Shown here in pieces: positions 9,401 to 18,600 of a DNA stretch of 64,000 nt. Below the pieces are notes generated by a model. It saw only the letters and a program-made list of their open reading frames with translations, was not told where the DNA came from and searched no databases. The position numbers and the translations under genes were made by a program. Numbering within the stretch: the stretch's first letter is position 1; each line of letters starts with the position of its first letter. Source of the stretch: Streptomyces sp. NBC_01463 (GTDB lineage Bacteria; Actinomycetota; Actinomycetes; Streptomycetales; Streptomycetaceae); NCBI GenBank assembly GCA_036227345.1, contig CP109468.1:8742001-8806000 (forward strand), given 5' to 3'.

Positions 9401-10535
9401 CGCACCCGAGGGCAGCTTGCCGGTGGCGTCCGACGGGGCCGTGGACGGGCAGGTCAAGACCCCCGTCGGCCCGCCCGTCACGCATCTCAAGCTGTGGCCC
9501 ACGGACGCGGCGGGCAACATCAGCGGCATCCGCCAGATCAACATCATGAGGAAGGGCACGCCCTACGTGGTCGGCGACGCGAGCGCGTCCTCGGCGCGGG
9601 CCGGGGACCGTGTCACGTACACGCTGACCGCACACGAGCTGAAGAACTGGAAGACGTTCACCTCGCAGATCCGCTACGACGACCGGAACGTCAAGCTCGT
9701 CTCCATCGAACCGACCGCGGAACTGAAGGCCCACGGCCCCTCCACGATCCGCCGCACCGACGTATCGGCCGGATCGTCCTCGTACAGCACGCTCTCCTTC
9801 GATGTCGCCGACAGCGCGGGCCTCAGCGGCGATGCGATGCCGTTGGCGAAGGTGACGTACGAGGTGACCGGTGGGACGGTGACGGCGAACGCCGGCCTGA
9901 GCACGGGCAGCACCTCGGCCGTCGACACGGCGGGCACCAAGACGAACCTGAACATCCTGTTCTACGGTGCGGTGCGGATGCTCAACCCGACCTCTACCTT
10001 CGTCGCCCGCCCGGCCGTCCAGGCCCTGCTGACCCGGGAAGGCGCCTACGACAATGTCCGCGACCACACCGCCGACGGCATCGAGGCGACCCTCACCGCA
10101 CCCGACGGCACCAGCCGCGAGGCCGCCGTGGACAAGGCGGGCCGGATCTCCGTCAGCGGGCTGACCCCGTCCGACAAGCCGTACCGGTTCCGGGTCACGG
10201 CGCCAGGTCACTTCACCTGGACCGAGGACATCGACCTCGGCCTGGACGGAACCTGGGGCGTCGCGGGCAACACCGCCAGTTCGGCGGCCGCCCTCGTCGC
10301 CGGTGACGTCAACGGCGACGACGTCGTCGACGTCCGGGACGCGGCAGCCGTGTACGCGGCGCGGGGGACGGCCGAGCGCGCCGCCGACATCGACCACGAC
10401 GGCACCGTCGGCGCGAAGGACCTCGCCTGGGTGAAGGACAACTACCTGGCGCAGAACAGCAGGGCCGACCGGTACACCGACCCGGTCAAGCGCCTGCGCG
10501 GCAAGTCGCTGGAGGACTACCTGGACCTGATGTAG
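6444..10535 (+). CDS. Secreted S8 subtilisin-like protease with PA insert and dockerin-like C terminus
   Basis: 1363-residue exported serine protease. A signal peptide covers about residues 1-33 (ends AVAAPNP), followed by an I9-type propeptide near 75-185. The S8 triad is complete: Asp228 (IIDTGIDYRHPDL), His281 (EHGTHVAGI) and Ser597 (SGTSMAAPYVAG). The His-Ser gap is large because a PA domain sits near residues 420-540 (TGKAALVRRGG, GAAAVLLVND). Beta-sandwich Fn3-like regions fill the C-terminal half. Residues 1288-1330 carry two calcium-loop repeats, DVNGDDVVDVRD and DIDHDGTVGAKD, separated as in type I dockerins. ATG 6444 follows CGGAGCAAGGCAGAG. It differs in propeptide from the next three subtilases but shares their upstream dyad operator. 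It converges on the LuxR-type regulator with a 25-bp gap. Confidence 0.93.
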   Translation: MTHVPERRGLSLVMAAAVLAAVAGAAPAAVAAPNPSSTQSAGSVLASLDGQEREALHRMATLDLGGLHVTDKALKSADPVDVIVQLRTPPARTARLLAAAEGRSLSETDASAAVTEAQSAFRDVLKDMFPAKQATAGKSGRQSQAPRLHRSYTHSFDGVSLRLPGDRVAELLDHAEVASVWPDTAVKALSDPETTSAGSQETGSAEDGVARLHAEGITGKGVKVGIIDTGIDYRHPDLKGVYKGGYDFVDDDADPMETTYEDWKASGQAETNAGSTYYTEHGTHVAGIIAGQGADAKARAAHGVAPDASVHAYRVLGPYGSGSTSNILAAMDKAADDGMDVVNMSLGAAINDPLSPQSIAADNLVLAGVTTVIAAGNSGPNAGTVATPAAAALPLTVGAHSEPLTLPSYKLSAGSVTAEGRLLAQPYGDALDKLTDGSLDVVDVGTGTAAGYTGKDVTGKAALVRRGGIPLDEKVRRAQDKGAAAVLLVNDNAAEGHIPFYIGENPNYVPAFSLTAADGAALMAAGADVSFTSAGTFRLGDGSLADFSSRGPVYGSAAIKPEVTAPGVSVLSSVPADIVDPAGGDYTYAYARLSGTSMAAPYVAGTAALMLQHDHRLSPDDIKTALMNTATPLPGDVSVFEAGAGAVDPYAAVHATTAVQVPETTPHVTVDGTQTEVDAVTGALDLGVLPVGRATSLKRTLRVVNDSGRPVTYDVRTAFSRGSGASADADAAHITLTTSDRIKVGAHGKKSVAAALRVPAGAPAGYYEGTVTLTPRSGNGLPALHVPFGMRVAASGFAEVDMTKSVMSTGRGSDEGAVGSGAATFNLRMAGQLRSIDIFLTDADGKDLGYVGGINTVGLTEGVLYGPATVGPWYFPSTGDKATPFDPRGRFIDDGHYKLRIVGTDAAGGTDSELRDVYVDSELPSYQDAYGAWDPAHPTVVEQPADATTFPVTGTLLDAQADDIRDAGLDIGQSDNRLYYSLYSPNAPEGSLPVASDGAVDGQVKTPVGPPVTHLKLWPTDAAGNISGIRQINIMRKGTPYVVGDASASSARAGDRVTYTLTAHELKNWKTFTSQIRYDDRNVKLVSIEPTAELKAHGPSTIRRTDVSAGSSSYSTLSFDVADSAGLSGDAMPLAKVTYEVTGGTVTANAGLSTGSTSAVDTAGTKTNLNILFYGAVRMLNPTSTFVARPAVQALLTREGAYDNVRDHTADGIEATLTAPDGTSREAAVDKAGRISVSGLTPSDKPYRFRVTAPGHFTWTEDIDLGLDGTWGVAGNTASSAAALVAGDVNGDDVVDVRDAAAVYAARGTAERAADIDHDGTVGAKDLAWVKDNYLAQNSRADRYTDPVKRLRGKSLEDYLDLM

Positions 10536-10560
10536 CCGGGCGGCCGTCGTGACGGGGTTC

Positions 10561-11391
10561 TCAGACCCAGTTGTTGCGCATCGCGTACCAGCCCAGCTGG
10601 ACGCGTGACGCCACGGCGGCCAGATCCATCAGCGCCCGGACCCGGCGCTGCACCGTACGCGGCGACGTGCCCAGCTGATGGGCCGTCGCCGCGTCCGTGA
10701 GTCCGGACAGCATCAGCTGCAGAATGCGGCGGTCGGTGGGACTCAGGTCGCCGTCCTCGCGCAGATACGGGCGCGAGCGGCGCCACACCGACTCGAACAG
10801 CTCGATCGCCAGAACCACGAGTGGCGGCCGCAGTTCCAGCGACCGTCCCGGCTCCACCTGGACCATGGCCGTCTCACCGTCCGCGATGAGCAGCTTGATC
10901 AACGGCTGGTCGACGACCCGGACCAGGTGGCCCCGTTCCACCCGCAGGTCCAGCGCGCGCAGCGCGGCCGGCTCGGAGAGGAAGTCGCGGTCCACGACGA
11001 TGCGGTAGGAAGCGTCCGGATTGCCGTCCTTGCGCATCGGCGGTCCATTTCCGTCCGGCCGCTGATCGTCCGGTCCGTCCGGCCCGTCCGGCAGGGTCGT
11101 CGGTACGGGCGCCACCGTGTTCGCCCCCGACTGGAAGCCCCACAACGTGGTGCGGGCGGCGTACTCGATGTCGTAGATGCGCCGTGCCTGTTCCTCCCGG
11201 CTCTCCAGGACCCGGACGATATGGTCGTCGCTCCCGCCGGCGCCGGATCCCCACTGCCCGAGCAACCGGGCCAGCGCGGCGTCCGCGCCCCGCAGATGGT
11301 CCTGCAACTCGGTGAGCGACGCGCGCAGGGCAGGACCGGACGGCGCGGAGCCGGCGGGCCGCTGGGAGGGTGTTCCTGGGACGGGCGACAT
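10561..11391 (-). CDS. LuxR-type regulator with PLD-like sensor region (paralogue 1)
   Basis: 276-residue DNA-binding protein. The C terminus is a LuxR/NarL-type helix-turn-helix, with LSPTDRRILQLMLSGLTDAATA followed by LGTSPRTVQRRVRALM, ending GWYAMRNNWV. The middle part (VDRDFLSEPAALRAL, RVVDQPLIKLLIADGETA, ELFESVWRRSRPY) resembles the PLD-like domain of TrmB-type regulators, and the N terminus is predicted helical. ATG 11391 is chosen; the much longer upstream open frame is antisense to the neighbouring subtilase and shows no homology. It is transcribed away from the subtilase at 11587, and a dyad operator lies between the two genes. It is clearly paralogous to the product at 19128-19985. 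Its ligand is unknown. Control of the adjacent proteases is inferred. Confidence 0.88.
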   Translation of the reverse strand: MSPVPGTPSQRPAGSAPSGPALRASLTELQDHLRGADAALARLLGQWGSGAGGSDDHIVRVLESREEQARRIYDIEYAARTTLWGFQSGANTVAPVPTTLPDGPDGPDDQRPDGNGPPMRKDGNPDASYRIVVDRDFLSEPAALRALDLRVERGHLVRVVDQPLIKLLIADGETAMVQVEPGRSLELRPPLVVLAIELFESVWRRSRPYLREDGDLSPTDRRILQLMLSGLTDAATAHQLGTSPRTVQRRVRALMDLAAVASRVQLGWYAMRNNWV

Positions 11392-11478
11392 GCGCCCATT
11401 CTCGCCGCTCCCGTACACACCCGGCCAGGGACCCCTGTCGCGGCACGTCAGCGGCGTGCGGGTCCGCGGTGCCCGCCC

Positions 11479-11510
11479 TGTCGTGATTACGCCATGGCGG
11501 CCTCTCGCCA
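11479..11510. promoter_or_regulatory. 32-bp double-palindrome operator, copy 2
   Basis: Reads TGTCG-TGATT-ACGCCATGGCGG-CCTCT-CGCCA: 4/5 match in the left outer arm and 4/5 pairing in the inner arms. It lies 87 bp from the start of the divergent regulator and 76 bp before the subtilase at 11587, so it could serve both. Confidence 0.6.
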
Positions 11511-11586
11511 GCCCGAACGCCCCTATGAGGCACCGGAATTGGTGACGCTTCTGGTTCAGCACCCTTTCGACCAGGAGTTGTTCCCT

Positions 11587-14500
11587 GTGAGACGCATCAG
11601 ACCATGGCGGACCACCGCCGCCGGGCTCGCGGCCGTTGCCCTGCTGGGCGTCGGCATACCCGCGGCTCAGGCCGGACCCGCCACCACCACACCTGTCACG
11701 GGCAGCGGGACCGACACCGCCCGCACCGTGACCGTCACCCTCGTCACCGGTGACGTCGTCGACGCCCGGGTCGACCACGACGGCCGGGTCCTCTCGGCAT
11801 CGCCCCGCCCCGTGGACGGCACCGACCACCCCGCCGCCGTATGGCAGGACGGCGAGCGCACCTACGTGTTCCCGCAGGGCGTCGAGAAGCTCGTCGACGC
11901 CGGACTCGTCGACGTGCGCCTCTTCGACATCGGCCGGCTCGTCGCCGACGGCTACGACGACGTCCACTCCGCCACCATGCCGGTGATCGTGGAATACGCC
12001 GGGGGCCGCATGCCGCGCACCGCCCGCCCCGGCGTCAGGACGACCGCCGCGCTCGACTCCATCGGCGGCGCCGGACTGGCCGTCACCAAGACGTCCGCCG
12101 CCGACGCCTGGAAGGACCTGGCCCCGGCGAAGGACTCGGCCCGTGCGGCCGGCGGCGTCACCAGGATCTGGCTCGACGCCAAGGTCCGGGGGAACGCCGT
12201 CGACGCACTCGGTACCCCGACCGTCCCCCTCACCGGAGCCGCCACCGCGCACAAGGCGGGGCTCGACGGGTCCGGCGTCAAGGTTGCCGTCCTGGACACC
12301 GGTGTGGACGCCGGCCACCCCGACCTCGCGGGCCGGATCAAGCAGACCAAGGTGTTCGTCCTCAACCAGGACGCCCAGGACCGCACCGGCCACGGCACCC
12401 ACACCGCGTCCACGATCGCCGGAACGGGCGCCGCCTCCGCCGGCCGGTACGCGGGCATGGCCCCGGGCGCAGACCTCCTCGTCGGCAAGGTGCTCGGCGA
12501 CGACGGCTCCGGCGCCCTCAGCGGCATCGTCGACGGCATGGAGTGGGCCGTCGCCGAAGGTGCCCAGATCGTCTCCATGTCCCTCGGTGCTGACGGCTCC
12601 ACCAGCTGCACCGGGCCGGATGTCGAAGCCGTCCAGCGGCTCAGCGGCAAGGCCCTGTTCGTCATCGCGGCGGGCAACGCCTCGCTGCGCGGCACCGTCT
12701 CCACGCCGGGCTGCGCACCCGGAGCCCTCACCGTCGGCGCCGTCGACCGCAAGAACGAGACGGCGTCCTTCTCCAGCCGCGGACCCTCCGCCGACGGGAT
12801 CAACGCCAAGCCCGACATCGCCTCCCAGGGCGTCGACGTCGTCGCGGCCCGCGCGGGCGGCCGTGACGCGCAGGCGTACCAGTCGATGTCCGGCACCTCC
12901 ATGGCAACCCCGCACGTCGCCGGCGGCGCCGCGCTCCTGCTCCAGCAGCACCCGGGCCTGGCCCCCGCCCGCCTCAAGGCGCTGCTCACCTCGTCGGCGA
13001 AGGGCACCGACGCCCCCGTCCTCGACCAGGGCGCCGGGCCGATGGACGTGGCCCGGGCGACCACCCAGCCGGTTGTCGGCGACCCCAATCCGCTGCTGGG
13101 CGACTTCGCGTACCCGCAGGCGGGACTCGACGCGGTCGACCGTGCGGTCACGCTGACCAACGTCACGGACAAGGACGTCACGCTCACCGTCGCCGTCGGC
13201 GACGTCCGCGGCGACGACGGCTCCCGCGTCCGCGGCTTCGCCTCGGCCGCCCGCACCCGGGTCACCGTCCCCGCGAACGGCACCGCCGACGTTCCGGTGC
13301 GCATCGACCCCGCGGCGAAGCTCGACGCCGGCGACTACGGCACCCTCACCGGCCGCCTCGTCGGCACGGGCGCGCACGGCGTGCGCGTCACCGTTCCGTT
13401 CGGCGTGCACCTGGAGGTGCCGTCGGCCGACCTGACGGTCAAGGGCTTCGACCGGCACGGCGACCCGGCGTCGTCGCTCTCGTCATTCCAGCTGTTCGAC
13501 GACCACCGCGACACCGCCGGCAGGTACGTCATCGGCTACCCCGAGGCCGGCAGCACCACGATCCGGGTGCCGCTCGGCAGCTACTCCCTCAGCGGGATGA
13601 TCATGACCAGGGACGAGCCGGGCGACATCGGCAGCGTGGCCTCGGTGTCCCAGCTCTACCGGCCGGAGCTCACCGTCTCCGGAGACACCACCGTCACCCT
13701 GGACGCCCGCGACGCCGAGCGGGTCGCGTGGGACACCGACCGGGCGAGCCGGCCCAACGGCTTCGCGATCGGCCTGACCTACGGACTGGACGACACCGGC
13801 CGGATGCTCGCCGGTTACGCGACCTCGGTTCCGTCGTACGTCAAGGAGATCTACGCCCAGCCGGTCCGGCACGCCGACAAGGTCACCTTCCTCGCCTCCG
13901 TACGGCAGACCGCGCCGCAGGCCCGGTTCACCACGGGCGGCGGACGGGTCCTGGACTCGCTGCCGGTGCAGAAGGCCACCGAGTTCGACGGCCGGGGATC
14001 CGCCGAGGTCGTCGCGATCGGCAAGGGAACGGACGCCAACTTCGCGGCCCAGGACCTGAAGGGCAAGGTCGCCCTGGTGGACGCCGGGACGGGCGGCGGC
14101 AACGCCTACCTGTGGGACACCGCTGCCAGGAAGGCCGGAGCCGCCGGTGTGCTGGCCGCGGTCCCCGACAGCAAGGGCCGCTTCCAGATCACCGGCCCCG
14201 AGGGGGGTCTTCCGCAGGCCACCATCACCTGGGACGACGCCCTCACGCTGAAGGCGGAGGCCGGGCAGACGGGTTCGGCGAAGCTGAGCTGGTCCGGCAC
14301 GGCGACCGCGAACAGTCCGTACGTCTACAACCTGGCGTACACCTCGAAGGACGCGATCCGCCCCGGCATCCAGCGGGTCCGTGACAGCAAGCTCGCCGTC
14401 ACCGACGCCCGTTACCACGTGCAGCAGGCCACGGGCGACACGACGTACTGGTCCGATGTGAAGGTGGGCCTGCCCGGCTTGGCCGCCGTGTGGGCCGGTG

Positions 14501-15339
14501 GCACGACGCTGCCGCTGCACGCCCCGCAGCAGCGCACCGAGTACTTCACGCCGTCCGGCAGTGAGGGGCTGACCTGGACCACGCTGATGCGCCGGGACCT
14601 CGGCACGACCAGCGGCACCGCGTACGACGGACCGCGCGCGGTGCGGCAGGGTGCGTCCACGGCGAACTGGTACAAGTCGCCGTACGGCCCCGTGCGCAAC
14701 ACCTACAGCCCCGCGCTGATGACCCGTAACAGCAACCGGCTCACCTTCACCATCGCCCCGTTCGGCGACGCCGGGGGTCACGACTCCACCATCGCCCGGC
14801 TCGACTCCGGCACCCGTCAACTGCTCGTGAACGGCGAGCCGCAGGCCCAGGTCTCGGGCATCTACGAGATGCCCCGGGAGCAGGCCGACGTGACGTTCCG
14901 CCAGTCGTGGCAGCGGCCCGCCACCGGCATCGACCGCACCGGGCTGGCCTACAGCACGGAGTGGAACTTCCGCTCCGGCGCCGCCGACCAGGGTGCCCAG
15001 CGCCTCCTCGTCCCGGTGCTCGACCTGCCGTCCGATCTGCGCAACTCCCGCCCGGCGGGCGAGGCGACGACGATCGGTGTCGGCGCGGTCGTGGACGGTG
15101 CGGACGGACCGGTCGCCCTGCAGGACGCCCGCGTCGAGTACGGCTACGGTGAGCAGGCCACCACGGCCGCGGTCACCGACTGGCACCCGGCACGGATGAA
15201 GCGGTCGCACGGGACCTGGCAGGCGGTCGTGCCCGGTGGCGTCCCCGCCGGCACCTTCGTCCATCTGCGCGTCACGCTCGCCGACGGACACGGGGCGCGG
15301 GTCGGCCAGACGATGATCCGCGCGTACGAGGTCCGCTGA
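11587..15339 (+). CDS. Secreted S8 subtilisin-like protease (LVTGDVV propeptide type)
   Basis: 1250-residue exported serine protease. The Sec signal is RRIRPWRTTAAGLAAVALLG followed by a cleavage region near AAQAGPA (residue 33). The propeptide contains TLVTGDVV and RLFDIGRLVADGYDD, shared with the proteases at 15609 and 20133. The catalytic triad is Asp237 (AVLDTGVDAGHPDL), His269 (GHGTHTAST) and Ser438 (SGTSMATPHVAG). A long beta-rich region follows, with a PA-like segment around residues 790-890 (LKGKVALVDAGTG, AAGVLAAVPD). GTG 11587 is used because CAGGAG lies 8-10 bases before it; the longer upstream frame crosses the regulator gene and is rejected. A dyad operator lies 76 bp upstream, and tandem hairpins follow the gene. 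Confidence 0.92.
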   Translation: MRRIRPWRTTAAGLAAVALLGVGIPAAQAGPATTTPVTGSGTDTARTVTVTLVTGDVVDARVDHDGRVLSASPRPVDGTDHPAAVWQDGERTYVFPQGVEKLVDAGLVDVRLFDIGRLVADGYDDVHSATMPVIVEYAGGRMPRTARPGVRTTAALDSIGGAGLAVTKTSAADAWKDLAPAKDSARAAGGVTRIWLDAKVRGNAVDALGTPTVPLTGAATAHKAGLDGSGVKVAVLDTGVDAGHPDLAGRIKQTKVFVLNQDAQDRTGHGTHTASTIAGTGAASAGRYAGMAPGADLLVGKVLGDDGSGALSGIVDGMEWAVAEGAQIVSMSLGADGSTSCTGPDVEAVQRLSGKALFVIAAGNASLRGTVSTPGCAPGALTVGAVDRKNETASFSSRGPSADGINAKPDIASQGVDVVAARAGGRDAQAYQSMSGTSMATPHVAGGAALLLQQHPGLAPARLKALLTSSAKGTDAPVLDQGAGPMDVARATTQPVVGDPNPLLGDFAYPQAGLDAVDRAVTLTNVTDKDVTLTVAVGDVRGDDGSRVRGFASAARTRVTVPANGTADVPVRIDPAAKLDAGDYGTLTGRLVGTGAHGVRVTVPFGVHLEVPSADLTVKGFDRHGDPASSLSSFQLFDDHRDTAGRYVIGYPEAGSTTIRVPLGSYSLSGMIMTRDEPGDIGSVASVSQLYRPELTVSGDTTVTLDARDAERVAWDTDRASRPNGFAIGLTYGLDDTGRMLAGYATSVPSYVKEIYAQPVRHADKVTFLASVRQTAPQARFTTGGGRVLDSLPVQKATEFDGRGSAEVVAIGKGTDANFAAQDLKGKVALVDAGTGGGNAYLWDTAARKAGAAGVLAAVPDSKGRFQITGPEGGLPQATITWDDALTLKAEAGQTGSAKLSWSGTATANSPYVYNLAYTSKDAIRPGIQRVRDSKLAVTDARYHVQQATGDTTYWSDVKVGLPGLAAVWAGGTTLPLHAPQQRTEYFTPSGSEGLTWTTLMRRDLGTTSGTAYDGPRAVRQGASTANWYKSPYGPVRNTYSPALMTRNSNRLTFTIAPFGDAGGHDSTIARLDSGTRQLLVNGEPQAQVSGIYEMPREQADVTFRQSWQRPATGIDRTGLAYSTEWNFRSGAADQGAQRLLVPVLDLPSDLRNSRPAGEATTIGVGAVVDGADGPVALQDARVEYGYGEQATTAAVTDWHPARMKRSHGTWQAVVPGGVPAGTFVHLRVTLADGHGARVGQTMIRAYEVR

Positions 15340-15343
15340 GACA

Positions 15344-15381
15344 CGCCGCGGGGCCACCCCTTCCGGGACGGCCCCGCGGCG
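15344..15381 (+). terminator. First hairpin after subtilase
   Basis: Perfect 12-bp arms CGCCGCGGGGCC and GGCCCCGCGGCG, 5 bases after the stop of the 11587 subtilase. Confidence 0.7.
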
Positions 15382-15449
15382 CACGGACATCGGCCAAGGA
15401 CGGCAGGACGTCCTCGGAATTCGAGGATCACGACATGTACGCCACCGAG

Positions 15450-15480
15450 CCGGGGCCGTCACACGACGGCCCGGCCCTTT
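15450..15480 (+). terminator. Second hairpin after subtilase, with T-run
   Basis: Arms CCGGGGCCGTC and GACGGCCCGG (one bulged G) with loop ACAC, followed by CCCTTT. A back-up terminator isolating the next operator-promoter unit. Confidence 0.65.
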
Positions 15481-15497
15481 CGTGTGCCCCGGCGCGG

Positions 15498-15529
15498 TGG
15501 CGGGTCTACGACGCGTCGTCAAGTCGCCA
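15498..15529. promoter_or_regulatory. 32-bp double-palindrome operator, copy 3 (best inner core)
   Basis: Reads TGGCG-GGTCT-ACGACGCGTCGT-CAAGT-CGCCA. The inner 12 bp are a perfect palindrome, and the outer arms are perfect and extend to GGTGGCG/CGCCACC. It ends 79 bp before the subtilase start at 15609. Confidence 0.8.
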
Positions 15530-15608
15530 CCACTCAAGCGTTGTTGAAGGTCCCTGCGCTGCGAGGATGCGACGAATCCATGCTCCATGAACCTTGGGGG
15601 TTCCCTTC

Positions 15609-18600
15609 ATGCAGGTCAGATCCATCGTCGCCGCCGCCGGTCTGGTGGCAGCGACGCTCATACCCGTCACCGTCGCGCACGCAGCCGGCCCGCCTGGCCC
15701 GGCCGGCACCACCGCCCGGCCCGAGGTGCCCGCCACCTTCACGGTGCCGCTGCCCACCGGCGACACCGTCACGGTCGAACGCTCCGGCGCCGCCATCCGC
15801 TCGGCCACCGTCAGCCCGGCACCCGGCCGCGAGGACGTCTCCTTCACCACCAGTTCCGTGGGATCGGACGACGTCAGCGTCATCCCCTCGGACGCCGATC
15901 CGCTGCTCGCCGCCGGCCGGCTCGACCCCCGCCTCTTCGACGTCAAGGCGCTGCTGGAGGCCGGTTACGGCACGAAGGGCACCACCGCCGACGGCGGCGT
16001 GGGCATGATCGTCCAGCACGCCAAGGGCGCCGGCGCCGCGCGGAAGGCCCGTACGGCGGCCGGCGTCTCGGCCCGCCCCGGCCACGCGATCCCCCGCCTG
16101 GGGCTGACCTCGCTCGACCCGCGCGGCCGCACGGACGCCGCCGCCACCTGGAAGCGCCTCACCGGCACCGGCCGCTCGCTGGCCGGCGGTGCGAACAAGC
16201 TCTGGCTGGACGGCCGGATGCACGTTGCCCTGGACAAGAGCGTCCCGCAGATCAACGCTCCGCAGGCATGGTCCGACGGGTACACCGGCAAGGGCGTCAC
16301 CGTCGCCGTCCTCGACAGCGGCTACGACTCCGACCACCCGGACCTGGCGGGCCGGGTGAGCGTCTCGTCCAACTTCCTCGGCGGCGACACCGCCGAGGAC
16401 GACAACGGCCACGGCACCCACGTGGCCTCCACCATCGCCGGCGTCGACAGCACCTACCGCGGCGTGGCCCCAGACGCGTCGCTGGCCGTGGGCAAGGTCT
16501 GCGACAACACCGGCTCCTGCCCGACCTCGGCGGTTCTGGCCGGCATCGACTGGGCGGTCAACACCGTCCACGCCAAGGTCGTCAACATGAGCCTGGGCGG
16601 GCCGGCCGACGAGACGGACCCCGCCATCGCGGCCATCAACGACCTGTCGGCGAGCAGCGGCACGCTCTTCGTCGTCGCCGCCGGCAATGACGGCGAGTAC
16701 GGCACCGGCACGGTCGGGGCGCCCGCCATCGCCAACGCCACCCTCGCCGTCGGCGCGGTCGACGCCGACGACGAACTCGCAGCGTTCTCCAGCCGAGGCC
16801 CGCGCACCGGTGACAACGCGGTCAAGCCCGACATCACGGCACCCGGCGTCAGCATCGTCGCCGCGAAGATGGGCGGCGGCCACACCTCCAAGAGCGGTAC
16901 GTCGATGGCGACGCCGCACGTGGCGGGCTCCGCCGCGCTCGTCGCCCAGGCGCACCCCGACTGGAACGGCGAACAGATCAAGACGGCGCTCATGAACAGC
17001 GCCGAGCCGAACACCAAGCGCGCGCCGTACCAGCAGGGCACCGGCCGCGTCGACGTGGGCACCGCCGTGCGGCAGACGGTCCTCGCCTCCCCGGCGAACC
17101 TGACGACGACGGCCGGCTGGTCCGACGGCGCCGGCAAGGACACCGAGCACACCATCACCTTCACCAACAACGGTGACAGCGCCACGACGCTCGACCTGGC
17201 CATCGAGAAGCCGCTCTCGCCCACCGCCCAGCCGGGCAACGCCGGGCAGTTCTCGGTCGACCGCGACCAGGTCACCGTCCCCGCGCACGGCACCGCGACC
17301 GCGACCGTCACCACCCGCGCCACCCTGCTGCCGCACGGCCCGTGGTCCGCGGTCCTTACCGCCTCGCAGGACGGCACGCCCGTCACCCGTACGATCCTCG
17401 CCGTGAACAGCCCCGTGCCCAGCCACCAGGTGACGGTCCACGCCGAGCAGCGCGACGGCACGCCGGCCACCGGCACGGCCCTGCTGGTCAACCGCTGGAC
17501 CGGCGACCGCTACCCGGTCCGCCTCACCGCGGGCACCGGAGCGCTGACCGTGCCCGAGGCCCAGTACTGGATCGGCATGACGATCACCAGCGGCACCGGC
17601 ACGGAGCGCACCACCACCATGGCCGCCACCTCCGTCACCCCGATCGAGGACACCACGGTCGACCTCGACGCCCGCACCGCCGTCCCGGTCGCCGTCGACG
17701 TCCACGACCCGGCCGCCCGTGCCACTGCCGTACAGGCCGCGCTCGCGCTGCCCGCCGGCACCGGCACGTACACGCTGAGCGTGGTCACCACCGGCGAGCG
17801 TGCCGGACACACCCTGTACGCGACGCCGTTCGCAGAGGGGGACGCCAAGTACCGTACGTTCGCCGTGTTCGCGTCCAAGGACGCCTCCACGCAGGCACCC
17901 AGCCCGTTCTTCTACCATGTGGCACGGACCTGGAACGACGGTGTGCCGGCCGGCCCCGCCTTCTCGGTCCACCGCCGTGACCTGACCGACGTACGCGTCC
18001 ACCTCAACGCCCAGGGCGCTCCTGCCGCCGGTACCACCGGGGCTACGCCGGACGACGACGCCCTGCTGCCGCTCTTCATCGACCAGCAGGTCCGTTTCCC
18101 CTCGATCGTGCGTGACTACCGCACAGCCGGTGAGTGGCTCGACCGGGCCACGATCGCCGGCCGTCAGTCGATCGCGACCTCGGCACAGACCTTCGGCCCG
18201 CACGCCCTGCGCCGACTGGACTTCGCGGCCGCGGTGGTCGGACCGGCGCTGCCCGCCGTGGCCGCCTACCGGGTCGACGACACCGTGGTCTGGGCCGGAA
18301 CGCCGTGGTTCGTCGACGGCGACGGCACCCGCGGCGGCTCCGACTGGGGCGCCACGGGAACGCTCAAGCTCGCCAAGGACGGGCAGCAGGTGAGCCAGTG
18401 GAGTGCCATCGGCAGCGCCAAGTCCGTCGCGGCCCCGGCCGGTCCGGGCCGGTACACCCTGGACGCGGACCTCACCCGTGACCAGGCCTATGCCGCCCTG
18501 TCCACCCGGGTGCAGGCGCAGTGGGCCTTCGACTCGGACACCGACGCAGGGGCCGGCACCGTCCTGCCGCTGATGGCCGTCCGCTTCACCCCGCACGGTC

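Noticed and set aside
10678..11586. 303-residue N-terminal extension of the 11587 subtilase frame
   Set aside because: It crosses the divergent regulator gene and the operator; a GTG with a ribosome site directly before the signal peptide is better.
10561..13458. 965-residue leftward open frame covering the LuxR-type regulator and the 11587 subtilase antisense strand
   Set aside because: Only the last 276 residues have recognisable domains. The rest is antisense to a subtilase with a full catalytic triad and has GC-skewed, low-complexity composition.
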